Shown: positions 1 through 11,195, counted from the first letter of the stretch. The stretch: 64,000 nucleotides of DNA from Nitzschia sp. pyKryTriq1 (GCA_956465555.1 OY101120.1:62001-126000); one strand, 5' to 3'. The notes: generated by a model not told the origin, from the letters alone. Program-made: numbers and translations.

Positions 1-2
1 AA

Positions 3-134
3 CAACAACAATATCATCATCATCATCCAGCACAACAGCAACAGCAACATCAACTGCAACAACAGCAACAGCAACAGCAACCATATTATCACCAAATGTA
101 CTACCCGCAGTCGCCGCCTCCTCCTCCGCGATAG
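3..134 (+). CDS. C-terminal end of a Gln-rich protein (5' cut by window edge)
   Basis: The frame open from base 3 runs 43 codons to a TAG at 132-134. It encodes a Gln/His-rich tail with runs of Q and H, a Tyr-rich stretch and a final PPPPPR. Only this one of the three forward frames gives the Q-rich low-complexity composition typical of coding tails elsewhere in the window (for example the HSF genes). The other two frames read Asn/Ser or Thr/Ala repeats. No domain is visible, so the product cannot be named; a transcription-factor activation-like tail is possible but is inference. The start lies outside the window. Confidence 0.55.
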   Translation, partial: QQQYHHHHPAQQQQQHQLQQQQQQQQPYYHQMYYPQSPPPPPR

Positions 135-248
135 TACGTAAGTAAGTAAGTAAGTAAGAACTACTTTGTTGAATATCCTTACTCGACTACTCCACTCTCT
201 ACTCGCACTTGTACTCGTACTCGTACTTGTACTCTACGAGTAGAAATC

Positions 249-279
<31 letters not shown>

Positions 280-906
280 TAGCAGCAGCCGCAGCAGTAG
301 ATGCAAGGATAAGAACACTGCTAAAATACTCATCATCATCATCCTCATCATCATACTAAGCATCATCATGTGGTACTAGTATGTATAGAACGAAGACTGG
401 CTGACTCCTCCTGCTGAAAACTCATTTCAGGATGTTCATCTTGCCACCACGACGAGCAAAAAACAAGTTAAACAAGAAGAACAACAACGAGGTCCTCCTC
501 GCTCGAAGAACTACTACTACTACTACTACTACTATTAAGTACTACTTGTTCTAAACCTTGGTGGTTCTTCATGAGGTCGTCGCCCTCGAACGAAGAAACA
601 CTGCGTTGTTTTGCCTTAGCTTCAGCGCAGTACGCGAAGCGAGACGGATTTCCCATTAGCAATTTCCAGCCATAGAATTTAACTGTGCGTCTACTAATTA
701 CAAAGTCAATAAGTCTTTGGTCTGATGTTTGTGTGGTTTTCTCGGATTTATTCGGTGTTTCTGGTGTTTTGTCGGTTATTATTTGATGTTTCTGTGGTTT
801 CGGTGGAGGGAGACCCCCTTATTTCGATGTTTATGGTTTCGTTTGCGTCTAATTACAGTACGTCGCTTACGACATGATGTCCGAGCATTATATTGCGTGT
901 GCCTCA
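135..906. repeat. Intergenic tract with microsatellites
   Basis: No gene seen. The tract holds a GTAA repeat right after the stop codon (about 137-161), a GA run (about 251-280), ATC/CAT triplets (about 331-368) and a CTA triplet run (about 508-536). Short open frames here are translations of these repeats. Confidence 0.6.
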
Positions 907-2394
907 TTAAATGAGACGCTTGCAGCCACCCGCATCGAGTGTCGGCATCGCGAGATTTTGTCCCACCGGGATTAATTCAACTCCGCAGACAAAACTGTTG
1001 CCGCTCTTGTAGATTTTATCAAATGTAAGTTTGAAGTCATTTTTCTGAATATAAATCGTCGTTCCCTCATTGCCTAAGCTAAACCCTCGTTGGAGCGTGG
1101 CAGGGATGCTGATAAGATTCCGTACCAGTTCTGGTACGATCTTTACGTCTTTTAATAGGAACTCGACTTGAGTTCCGTCTTTTCCGAGACAGCGCACTCG
1201 CTTGTCTCCGATCTTCTTAGCGATCATCATCGCTCCGTTTTTCCCTGTTTTGATTTCGGAATACGTGCTTCGCACGTTCTCTAGACCAGCGTCGCTGTTG
1301 GAGAAGTGAGAAGTCGCTGCTGTGTCGGCAAGCCACACGACGTTTTGTTTGAGCGACTTACAGCGCTCAACGTTGAGTATCGCGAAGTCATCGAAGTAGT
1401 TATTCAAACTCTTCAATTCATTTCGAGCCCAAAGCATTCCCGCTTTCCCGATTGCTCCCTGCCCTATGCACGAGGTAGTCGACAGAATGATTGAAAGTAA
1501 AAATTGTGAGCTAGAAATGAATGGTTATTTTGGAACTACTTGTTTCAAAATCAATTGTTGAGAAAAGATATTGCGCTGACTTGGCGAAATATTAATCTTG
1601 CATGACTTTCACATGGTTGACCAGATGAATCTATTTCATGTGGTTTGAATCTCATTTTATGTGATGAGCTATTTTCGGTGCCTGTTTGGCAGTTGCAGTC
1701 TAGTACATAGACTTGTAGTTTCTGTTGAGTCTTAGCAACGGACGGGGGCCAGTCGTACGTCGCGCGTCTCACACGCACCCGAGTCATTACGGGCCGACCA
1801 CGTCATCGACTGGTCGTGGCTAGGGCGTCTGCGCATGCACGGCGCGCACTAGCGTGGAAGATCCTTCAGGACATTATCTACCGACGACGGGCAGACTATG
1901 GTCGTACGAGTCGCGTAGACCGTGTGTATTGCATCCCAGCATTTTATTAGTCAGAGGCTCAAATCCGATGTTGTACAGTCGGTCGTTCACTTCAAAGATG
2001 TTGTCAATGATGTCCTCGGGATCATTTTCTTTTCTTCAAATCTCGTCCAGAATTTCTTTTCCGGGTCGTAGAGTTCGAAGCACATTTCTCCTTGTTCATT
2101 TCTAGTGTAGTTGAGGTTGTCGAGCATTGCTTGGTCCACCTCATTACGACCTTTGACCCCATCGTAATTCGGATGGAGGTCGTCGCCCTTGTCGGTCATC
2201 ATCGTCAATTTATTATTTTTCGCAAATCTCGGATCGACTGCCCTTGCAACGACACGTAGTGCCTTCATAGAGGCCCATGCCTCATACTGTTGCTTCCGTA
2301 ATACTAGTAGTACTCCCCCATCTTTCTTCAATCCGGAGAAGGGCAATATACCAATTGACCTCTCTCCCATTCCTGTTCCGTTAGTGTTTGACAT
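907..2394 (-). mobile_element. Copia-type LTR retrotransposon fossil A (gag and protease region)
   Basis: Reading on the minus strand, 2394-1987 encodes a gag-like N-terminal segment, and 1437-907 encodes a segment with the retropepsin-like motif WLADTAATSHF followed by a gag-pre-integrase-like stretch. The order gag then protease fits Ty1/Copia Pol. Integrase, reverse transcriptase and RNase H are not present in the window, and I could not define LTRs. The element is broken and incomplete, with at least several breaks. It is not obviously the same subfamily as the copies at 31.6 and 53.5 kb, since its gag differs. It looks old. Confidence 0.75.
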
Positions 2395-3157
2395 CTTTTC
2401 CTATCTTGATAACTTGTACTTATCTTCTTTACTCGCTATCAATTTACGTTCACAATTGTCTGACGTCTTGTACCATTCAGTATGTTTCGGAAGATCAACC
2501 ACGTTATTTGTATATCGCAGTAAATGGTATTTTTAGCTTATCAAGTGTTGCTTCTGTAAAAGAGTAAGCTTATCAAGACTCTTGTCTTTTTCTCCTGTAC
2601 CCTATGTCTTCTCGTTTATTCTGTATGTCTTCTCGTTTATTGTGTATGTCTTCTCGTTTATAGGGTTCTCGGGTTCCCATATGTAGGGTTCTCGGGTGTC
2701 TCCGATGTGTTCCCATAAGGGTTCTCGCATACCCTTCTCATGCAGTGTTCTCGGTGAGCTCTCCTATAATAGACCTCTTGATGTTTCAGACTCACAATAG
2801 CCGCGAGACCTCTTCAAGGGATCCACACATAAGCCCCACTGTGAAGTTGCGTATTATTTCAGTTAGCGTAATTAATGCGGCCGACCGTGGAGCCCGTGGA
2901 GCCAGCACCAGCAATTCAGCTTGAACTAACTAGTACTACCACTACTCTACTACTGGTAGACGATTACTTGTACTCTACTCTCTAGAGTGGAAAATTACAA
3001 CGACCGGTACAGGTACCTGCTGGTACCATATGTCTTATAGTAGTTTGAGTCCTAAACATTGCAATGATGGCATGATGATCAACAACATAAATTGTCCGTC
3101 TTTTCTTCCTTCTTTAGTATTTATATGATGTGATGACGAGTATGACGCCTGATGGTG
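2395..3157. other. Non-coding flank of Copia fossil A, with short tandem motifs
   Basis: No gene seen. At about 2597-2665 a 20-24 bp unit containing TATGTCTTCTCGTTTAT is repeated three times, followed by repeats of GGGTTCTCGGG up to about 2760. This may be the 5' leader or LTR region of the adjacent fossil, but no LTR boundaries could be set. Confidence 0.35.
2818..2923 (+). repeat. Direct repeat, copy 1 of 2 (106 bp)
   Basis: This stretch, beginning GGGATCCACACATAAGCCCC, recurs at 4102-4207 in the same orientation with roughly 90 percent identity by eye. Both copies have the same length. The pair brackets the small Lys/His-rich gene at 3158-3685. Confidence 0.8.
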
Positions 3158-3685
3158 CTAATGAGCAATTCCAACCGAGCCTGCGGGGTGGTGAGCACCC
3201 GTATGTGGATGAGGATGAGGATCGTGGTGTTTGTGCTGGTGAGCCTTTCGCTCCTTTTCTACAGCGAGTAGATCGGCACCGACTTCGTCGTATTTGGACA
3301 CTTTATGTTCTTCATGATGATGTCCATGATGGCGAAGTTCTTTACCGATCTTGGCTCCGTGGCCAAAGTCGTGCTGAATCCCTTTTTTATCCATATGGTC
3401 GTTCGTGCTACTTCCTCCTTTTTTCTTGTCTTCTCCTGCTGCAGCCTGTAATCATAAAAAGGTAACACATGTGTCCAAGAAGCACGATAATAGAACAAGA
3501 AGATTCAAGGGAAGAAACGAAATGAGAATGCGAAGAGGTGTCACGACATCAAATAACACGTAGCGTACCTTGGCCTTTCCTGGCGCTGCTGCCCCTCCCT
3601 TCTTCGATGCACCTCCCTTGGACTTTGCCTTGGGTTTGGCTTTAGCTTTGGTGTCTCCTGCCTTCGACGCCTTTGGTTTGGGCAT
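3158..3685 (-). CDS. Small Lys/His-rich basic protein, two exons, unknown function
   Basis: Exon 1 is 3685-3569 and exon 2 is 3445-3158, which gives 134 residues. The intron has a GTACGC donor after an AAG codon and a TTACAG acceptor, and joins in phase 0. The N-terminus is a Lys/Ala/Gly/Pro tail with repeated KAKAK and KPKAK motifs, resembling the unstructured tail of linker histones or other nucleic-acid binders. The C-terminal half holds a His-rich stretch (RHHGHHHEEHK), then a segment with VEKERKAHQHKHHDPHPHPH. No folded domain is recognised. Strong charge suggests binding to nucleic acid, to acidic partners or to metal ions, but that is inference. The ATG at 3685 is chosen because the frame further upstream reads only Asn-rich non-coding-like sequence. 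Small size plus low complexity keep the call moderate. Confidence 0.6.
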
Positions 3686-4845
3686 GATAGTATTTGATTT
3701 CACAATGCTTACGACGAGATGTAATATTATTATTGTTTGTGTGCGTTTGTTGTTATTATTGTTGTTCCAGCAGGTGGGATCTGCAGAAGAATCATCATCA
3801 TCTTGTGACATGGACGGAATAATAATGGGAACCCTGAAATCCGTGCGAGACACCACGGAAGTGAGAAAGCGACGAAGCGAACCGCATCAACGCTCTAAAA
3901 TAATACGTGATATCTTGCAGCGCGGTAAAACCGCACTCGAGACGACTCGCTCGTGCCGGTACTAGTAGTAGGGATGGTCCGCTCCAGACTAGCGCTGGTA
4001 CTACTCTAGTATGAGCGTCCAGCTGCTGCTTCTTGCGAGACAGCCGCGAGACCTGCGCCAAACACCCAGCGGGGAGGGGTAGTCGGTCTCCTGCTCTTCC
4101 TGGGATCCACACATAAGCCCCGCTGTGAAGTTGCGTCTTATTTTAGTTAGCGTAATCAATGCGACCGACCGTGGAGCCCGAGGAGCCAGCAACAGCAGAG
4201 CAGCTTGCCTTCGGCAACTACCACTTTTACTTGTTCTACTACTAATAGAGTAGAGAAGAGTAGAGTAGGTGTAGTACTAGAGCTCGGCTGCGCCTTCGCA
4301 CCTCGCAGGACGCGCACGGTCTACTAAAATAACTACTACTACCACTGCTCTACTAAACTAACTACTACTACTAGTAGTAGTATTACTAAACGCCAGTACC
4401 GGTACAGCTGTACTCTAGAGAGAGAGCAGAGCAGCAATAGATCTACTCGTCTACTACTACATCCTACTGCTACTACTACTAGTAGTACTAGCAGTAGTAG
4501 AGTACTGAAAGCGGAAATTTACATTCTACTACTCCATTCTCTCTAATAGTAGAGTAGTAGGAGTACAGTACTAAGTACTAGTACTAGTAGAAAATGCTCT
4601 ATCTCTCGATTATTATAGAACGTCTGACATACAGTAGTAGTCCTACAGAGGTTTTCGAGCGAGCAGCGCTCTTGTTGGCTACTAGTAGTAGCTAGTAGTC
4701 CTAGTAGTAGAGGGGCATATGCCATGGCCTGGAAGCATCACGGCATGGTTTGGTTTCGCATTGGATGATGAATACTACCATCCATCCATCCCCATCCATC
4801 CATCCATCATAGTATCGAGCATGCATTTGTTGTGCTTTGCTTTTT
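3686..4845. other. Intergenic tract, palindrome- and TAG/CTA-rich
   Basis: No gene seen apart from the direct repeat at 4102-4207. From about 4200 to 4700 the sequence is dominated by CTACTA, TAGTAG, CTAGTA and CTCTAGAG strings. A CATC repeat lies at about 4777-4809, just past the 3' end of the acetyltransferase-like gene. Confidence 0.5.
4102..4207 (+). repeat. Direct repeat, copy 2 of 2 (106 bp)
   Basis: Same-orientation partner of 2818-2923. Both copies share the core CTGTGAAGTTGCGT and CCGACCGTGGAGCCCG and differ at scattered single bases. Confidence 0.8.
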
Positions 4846-7800
4846 TTAAGGTTCTCCCAATATATCCCACGCTTCTTGAGCGACGATAGGAGTTTTCATC
4901 ACCATGAATGCTGGAACAGCATCGTACAGGCGTGCCGCTGCCGTAATCCAATTGGCCGATGTCGATTGGACGGCACATTGATACCGCGGACGGCCTTGAC
5001 GTTTTCCGCTCAGTACACCCTTGGGTTGCATCGGACACAAGGTCACAGTGGACAGTCGTTCATTGTAATTCAATACAAAATAATACGGACCCCCATTCTT
5101 GCCATTCTTGCTGTTTTGGGGCTGAACGACCTTGTTGAAAAAGTGTTCTCGGTCTCGTGGATACGACTTGACTTTTTGTTTGACCAAGGTCGCACGATCA
5201 ATCTTCTGAATACCCTTGGTCGGGACGGCTTGGTGAACATTCGCTTCAGGGGTAGAAGGCAAGGGCGCGGGCGGAAGTCGAGCCTTGCCCTTATTGGGTG
5301 CAAGAGAAATACTAGTAGTACTCGCAGTAATACCTCGAGATCGGGATTTGGAGGAAGTCTTGGGGGTGGTGGTGGTGGTGGAGGGTATACCATTGCCTAC
5401 AAAAGTCGTTGTCAAAGAGATGGATAATAATGGCGTGAGTATACATTCGTCTTGGGTTTGAAACAAACAAACAAACAAACACAGAAAGAAAAGGAAATGA
5501 CGCAGTAGAAAAAGAAGAGTGACGTACCTGAAAAATTGGTAGGGGTTGTCGGCGGGTAGACGACTCCTCCACTCCTGGAATTCGAATAACCATCATTGTT
5601 GCTGCTGCTACCGCCATGACCTCCGAGATCGAGCTTGTCCATGCTAACCTTGCGACGTTTGTTTTGACTGTTCCATTCTTCAAAGGATGAAGAGGATGGA
5701 GGCCGAACAACCATACCATTCGACGACGATCGAGAGTACATGTTGGGCAGAGACGGCGGAGGCGTCGTAAAGCTGTTGTTTCCTCCTCCTGTTGTGCTCG
5801 ACGACTGTCGTTTCAACTTTCGTTTGGACGTTGGGGTCGTAGCCGCACCGACCGATTCGATACGAGGCTTGTCGGCAACAAAGCAAGACGCAAGTTTGTC
5901 GAGCAAGTTGAGACCTTCCATGGGTTCTTCGGGAAGCTTGAGGCACATCATATAGGACGGTCCACCATGTAGATCGAGTGAATGTTGCGATTCATTATGG
6001 TGAGTCCAGTGACGATACCCTTGAATGGGCTCGTCCAAAGCGGAAGGAGTACCAGTAAGAGTAGCAGTAGTATCAGCAGTGTTGGAGGAGGTGGCGGTTG
6101 GATCGCTGGCACCATGCGCCTCTGCTTCTGCTGCTGCCAATGTAGTCGCGTCCTTGCTGCTGTTGTTGCTGCTGTTGCTGCTGCTGCTGTTGTCGATATT
6201 GGTGATAGGCGTTGGACCAGTTGCGACGACATCTTGAGTAGGGGGCGGGTTATCATTCTTGTTGCTGCCAGTACCAGTACCGCCAGTACCAGTACCCAAT
6301 TGCTGTTGTTGTTGTTGTTGTTTGTCACTGGCATATCGACAAACGGCACCGACACGGCGGAATCCAAAGCGTTCATAAAAGGCTCGTGATCCATTTGTCG
6401 CTTGCAAGACGACATGTGTGTACTGTTGCTGCTGCTTTTGCTGGTCCTTATCCTTATCGTCGCTGTCGCCTTCCTGTGGTGCCTTTTTGCATTTCAAAAT
6501 CTCTTCCAGTGCCATTCGCAAGAGTAGTTCTCCACATCCCAAACCACCGAGGAGGGCAATTTCGGCAATATTGTGAAAGACAATGCCCGAATCGGAAGGA
6601 TCGCCCGATCGAGGCAAGGCTTGTAATTCTTTGGCCAAGCTTCCATCGGTATCTTGAATAAAATTGTTGTTCCAATGTTGTGGAGATTGATGATTCGATA
6701 TTTGGTGCTGTTGTTGTTGTTGTTGTTGTTGTTGTTGTAGTTGTAGTAGTCCACTTTGAGGATGAAGACTATCCCAACAAAAGTCATGTGTCCAAGTGGT
6801 AAAGTTGGTCCACAAGACAAATCCTTGCAACCATCCTCCCGATGCATGTCGAATTTGAAATCCGCGCAATGGATCATCAATATCAATGCGATCTCGAATA
6901 TATTCTTTCGAGAGGGGAGGAACAAACTTGTTGTTACTGGAATTGTTGTTGTTGTTGTTGTTGTGCTTTCGGAGAGCGGCCGAAGTACACACGGCCGTCA
7001 GTTCACTGACAGAGTCTTCCCAGTCTTTGCGTTGGGTCGGTTTCCAAATGACAGAATTGGGAAGTGGACTCGAAGGTCCCCGAATGGGCTGGGAAGTAGG
7101 GACGGGCGTTGGAGCCGTACTGCGAGTAGAAGTAGTGTGCGCTCGTAGCACCACCGAATTATTATTACTATTATTATTCGGAGAAGGAAGAATGGGAGGG
7201 GGTGGATCCTTCAAGGCGCGAGGAGGCCACACTTGAACGTCTTCGTCTTCCCAAAAGGACAGTTTGGGTCGATCGACCAGAGGAACGCAATCCATGTCGT
7301 ATCGGACCTTGACGGGCGTGACAACTGGCTGCTGCTGCTGCTGCTTCTTGGGTTGCTGCTTGTTCTTCTCGCGGCCAGATCTTCGTAAATTGGAATTATT
7401 ATTGTTCGAAGAAGAAGTAGCAGTAGGCGTAGCAGTATGGTGATCGTCGTCTTCCACTATCACATTCGGTGGTGGTGGTGCTTTATTCTGACCCTCACTT
7501 CCAGAATTAGCACTAGTAGCACTAGCACTAGCACTGGTGCTGTCTTCGCCTTGAGACTGAGCGTCATCATGGGAGGCGTCGTCTAAAAGATAGAATAGAA
7601 TAAAATATACCACAAGAGAAGAGAAGAGAAGAGTTGGTAGGGGTGTGGTGAGAAAGAAATGATACAGCATGCACATAAGATCACAACATATCCTTTATCA
7701 TTCATTCCCCATCATCATACGTGACTCATAAAATGTTTGGTTCTCCAAAACCAGTACCACACGACGTAGAATTGTACGTACCGGGTCTGACGCCGAAAAA

Positions 7801-8034
7801 GGCCCCTTGCTGAAAATAACGATCCACCCAGCTGGTTTCGTAATTCACGGCGACGGCTATCGTCTTGCCGCCACCACCTCCTCTACTGGAGGATTGACTG
7901 CTGTATTCATACGATGACGATGGCATTGTATTGTTGTTTCTTCTTGTGGCCGTTGTTGTTGAGAATGATTTGTTGTTGCTGTTGTTGTTGTTGTTGTGAC
8001 CGCCGAGAGGAAGAGGTTGTTCCAGAGGCGCCAT
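4846..8034 (-). CDS. GNAT-like acetyltransferase with long poly-Q/N regions, three exons
   Basis: Exons 8034-7782, 7582-5528 and 5396-4846 join through GTACGT/TTTTAG and GTACGT/TTGTAG introns into 952 codons. The ATG at 8034 has context GACCATGGCG. Residues about 326-357 (FQIRHASGGWLQGFVLWT and on) begin a conserved core. About 425-447 carries GGLGCGELLLRMALEEI, resembling the acetyl-CoA pyrophosphate loop and helix of GNAT motif A. About 471-500 carries VVLQATNGSRAFYERFGF, a good GNAT motif B. The core is broken up by poly-Q, Asn and Ser inserts. A final exon of 183 codons has a second conserved-looking block ending in YDAVPAFMVMKTPIVAQEAW. Substrate is unknown; KNKQQPKK and NKRRKVS are possible nuclear signals. 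GNAT family membership is supported by motif; any role in protein or histone acetylation is inference. Confidence 0.75.
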
Positions 8035-8639
8035 GGTCAAGATCAATCATCAATCGTATTTTGTGCTTCGCGGTGGTCGTTTTCGCCGCCGCCTGCCAAG
8101 CAAGGCGCGAGCGAGATGGCCGGGTTTCGTTTTTTCACGCTGCTGGCGGCAGCTGTTTTCATCCACGGTACAGGATGTACTCATTCTACGTAGGTCCTAC
8201 GCAGAGACAACCCACGATCTTTCTTTCCTCCCTCCGCCAATCAGAATTTGTTGAAATGATTCGCACGTAGAATGTGTACCAATTTGTACAGGTCATTCAT
8301 GATGCCAGAATTCCCACGAGTGAGTGAGTGGCATAAGCCAAATTTGTCGATGCGACATACTTCATCCGCTGGCTGGGGATCGCCGCCCGCCGGCCATGCA
8401 GGCATGCATGCTTCCGAAGCTCTGTTCGGAAGCAAAATATACATATTATGTATAATGCATGCTTCATTCATTCGTCGATTATGATTGGACCATCCGCAAA
8501 CATCAATTCTGGAAAGCAAAATAAGAAAGGAGCGCGCGCGAAATAAGGAACGCATCATGAGATGAGAATGATGATGTGGCAGTGTTCCATCCGTGACGCA
8601 CAAAAATATTGAAGAAGTTGATGATGTGATGGGTGTTTC
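8035..8639. other. Upstream region of the acetyltransferase-like gene
   Basis: No gene seen. It contains a CCAATCAG element at about 8238-8245 on the plus strand and a GCATGC-rich stretch near 8396-8412. A similar stretch (CTCCCTCCACCAATCAGATTTTG) occurs near 13976, upstream of another minus-strand gene, so a shared CCAAT-type promoter element is possible. Confidence 0.35.
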
Positions 8640-9530
8640 TCCGCGTTTTTATGGGGTGGGCGGATATTAGTGTTTTGTGATTATTTTGTGGATCCATTGT
8701 TATCGCTTCATCATCATCAGCAGCAGCAGCAGCATCGATCCATGATGGGGTCCCGCCGGGAGGGCGGAGGTATTCGAGCATTCTTCCCGAGCAAGGTACT
8801 ACTACTAGCCCCGGGGAAGCTCTTGTTGTTGAAGGCAGTGTCCTGCTCTGTTGTTGATGGGAGGGGTCGTCGTCCTCTCGTTGTCCGATGATTGTGGTGC
8901 AACAGTCGGACGTGCTATGGTACTGGTCGGATGATGATCTGTCTCGTCCACCAGTAGTATCAACACTCGTCGTATTTCGGGCTTTTCTTGCCAACGTTCT
9001 AGGAGGAGGGAGGAGCGATTAAATTCAGCTAATGGCGAAAGCACTGCGCCGTGTCTTTTCAGTTGCCATTTCGTCAGGAATTTCCTGGTAGAAGGACGAG
9101 ATCGTTACCCGAGGACCAGCACCAACACTATATTATCTTCCTCGGTGGCGTGTTTGGCTTGACGGTCGTTGGTTTGTTGAAGATAATGACGGCCCGGCCA
9201 CAAAGCTTCCACTTCGGCCTGTGAATTTGTCCGGACAAATCGTCCACCCGCAAGATTCCCTTGGCTAGCTTCCATTTAGCTTTACTACTCCAATTCTTGT
9301 TCAAGTCGGTCTCTTGAAGCATATTTCGAAAAACTATGACAAACCATGAAGTATTGTGGTTGGGGGAGTCAAGAAAAATGAGGTGGTCTCTCTCTCTCTC
9401 TCTCTCTCTCTCCCTCTCCTCTCTCTCCGTCTCCCTCTCTCCCTCTCTCTCTCCCTTCGTTCTGGGACCGCATTGCACCAGAAAAGCACCGCCTCGATTC
9501 AAAAGCAAGCTACAATCCTCGGTGCGGCTG
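8640..9530 (-). pseudogene. Decayed DUF6824-family gene copy
   Basis: On the minus strand this matches the intact gene at 61.8-63.5 kb. The segment FRNMLQETDLNKNW (about 9340-9280) matches RKMLQETDLNNNNKNW there. The DNA for the GGRF-V-R-SQAEVE block (about 9255-9195) is present but shifted in frame. About 8985-8760 matches the downstream SADTT and GASSTLLG blocks in different frames. A CT/AG microsatellite (about 9388-9465) interrupts the copy just upstream of the conserved block, and a weak LLNRGGAF...CG remnant beyond it may be the start of the domain. At least three frame changes separate the pieces, so no intact product is expected. Confidence 0.7.
9388..9465. repeat. CT/AG microsatellite
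   Basis: Long CT run with a few interruptions, lying inside the decayed DUF6824 copy. Confidence 0.9.
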
Positions 9531-9833
9531 CCTCCTCCAGCATCAAGCACCACCAGCACGACTGGCAACAGTACGTTTTGGGTCAAACTCAAACAAAACA
9601 AGGATCCACGCCTGCCGTGGGCCCAGCGGGGTCAAGACCAGTGGGGTGCTGCCCAAAGAAGGCCTTACTGTCGATGTGTTGGTGGTTTATGCTTGGTTTG
9701 GTATGATTGACTTACTGCTGGTCGCTGCTCCTCTACTTGGTCTAACATCCTCTCTTAGTAAGAGAGGAGAGTATCCGGTCGGTCGCCACCGGCCCTGCCG
9801 CCTCACGTCAAACAAAGAGTCGGATCCTCCTTC

Positions 9834-10890
9834 TTATGCTGGACAGCCCGAGTCGCTCCTCCCAGCCACAACCGTACCCCCTTCGAGATTCCACTTGGCC
9901 AACCAAGGATTCCAACCATCACCGGGGCCTGCTGAATTGTACCCGTCCGAGCGGTAGATAGAAGAGACGCCACCATGCTTGTGACCTACCGATAGATCAT
10001 AATCGTCGCTCGTTCCAACTCCCAAATCTGCAATCCTCCAGTTGCCGATCTGAAGGAAGCCTTTGCTGCTCATAAAGGCGCATTGTGGCTCACCGATGTC
10101 AGGAAAGTTAGTCCAGTCATTCCAAGACTGAACATTTTTGTGGATGGTTTTATCGGATCGGTAGATGCGAGCAACGTTCCCATCCTTGTGCCCGACGGAC
10201 AAATGATCGAAGTTGGTTGGGTTCTTCACCCAGTCTACTCGTGCAGAGATGCGCCAATTCCCAATCTCCACTGCGCGTGTGCCGACGATGGGGCCGTCTC
10301 CCACCATGATCGAATCTGCGTCCCAAAAATCCTTCCCTGGTTTGTAAGACTGCCGGTGGAATCAAAGAGGATCGGTACATTGAAACTGCCTTTGAACACA
10401 ATCATCAAAAAATACATGCTGTCGATCTCGGCCAGTTTCCATAACTGACCAATGATTATTTCATTTGAAGTGTGACCAGCACAGCCCAGTCTGCTTCCAG
10501 CCACAACCTTGCCCCCTTCGAGATTCCATCTTGCCAACCAAAGATTTCTCGTATCGACGTGGCCCATGACTGACCAATGATTATTTCATTTGGAGTGTGA
10601 CCAGCACAGCCCAGTCTGCTTCCAGCCACAACCTTGCCCCCTTCGAGATTCCATCTTGCCAACCAAAGATTTCTCGTATCGACGTGGCCCATGACTGACC
10701 AATGATTATTTCATTTGGAGTGTGACCAGCACAGCCCAGTCTGCTTCCAGCCACAACCTTGCCCCCTTCGAGATTCCATCTTGCTAAGCAAAGATTTCCC
10801 GTATCGACGTGGCCAAACGTGTCACCGTTGGGGAATTAGATCGAAGCGACGTTTCCATTCCTGTGATCTACCGCTAGGACACCAAATCCG
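9834..10890 (-). pseudogene. Decayed paralogue of the secreted Cys-rich protein (C-terminal half)
   Basis: The stretch 10307-9834 encodes AVEIGNWRISAR, VGHKDGNVARIYRSD, EPQCAFMSSKGFLQIGNWR and WNPWLAKWNLEGGTVV, matching the C-terminal half of the intact protein at 11910-13763 and ending at the equivalent stop (GCPA versus GCPPA). Upstream, the matching IIGQLWKLAEID block is in a different frame. Then the C-terminal WLARWNLEGGKVVAG block recurs in a 125-bp tandem repeat. A last fragment reading VDHRNGNVASI lies at about 10880-10840. The Cys-rich N-terminal half and signal peptide are absent. The 125-bp period is not a multiple of three, so the repeats cannot keep one frame. Confidence 0.75.
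10443..10816. repeat. 125-bp tandem repeat, three copies
   Basis: Each unit contains GACCAATGATTATTTCATTT, then CCAGCACAGCCCAGTCTGC, then a block ending ATTTCTCGTATCGACGTGG. Copies start at about 10446, 10571 and 10696. The first two are nearly identical; the third diverges at its end. The unit fuses the end of the decayed gene to an internal segment of the same gene, as expected from unequal exchange. Confidence 0.9.
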
Positions 10891-11017
10891 ATCGATGGTA
10901 GCGACGACTCGCTCCTCTACTCTCTTCTACGTAGTAGTACCGGCAGAGAGTAGACAGAGTCCTCGTCGATCGGCAATCGGCAGCACACGACGCCTCTTTT
11001 ATTATCTCTCTCTCTCT

Positions 11018-11195
11018 CTCTCTTTCATCATCAACAGCACAATATTGTACTATGTTGTAAGCACCAGCAATAAGCATACCACGACAAGCACTGCTGCCAC
11101 TACCGGTACACTACAGCAGCAGCATTACTTCTGCGATAGTAAGAGTGCTGCTTACAACAACAATAACGTTTCCGCCACAGATCCTGCACGTCACT
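11018..11195 (+). pseudogene. Relic of an HSF gene 5' end
   Basis: The run CATCAACAGCACAATATTGT, a CAGCA-rich stretch, and GAGTGCTGCTTACAAC...AACGTTTCCGCCACA line up in order with the 5' leader and first codons of the HSF gene at 15783 (CATCAACAGCACAATATTAT, CAGCAG run, GAGTGCTGCTGCC...AATGTTTCCGCCACA). No DNA-binding-domain sequence follows, so only the leader and the start of the gene are left. The match was made by eye. Confidence 0.5.

Noticed and set aside
5982-6389. Plus-strand open frames opposite the acetyltransferase-like gene (also 6756-7148 and 6886-7236)
   Set aside because: They are antisense shadows of poly-Q/N codons: leucine and valine runs from CTG/GTT repeats.
10443-10816. 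CRISPR-like array
   Set aside because: The three 125-bp units are continuous tandem copies with no repeat-spacer pattern, in a eukaryotic context.
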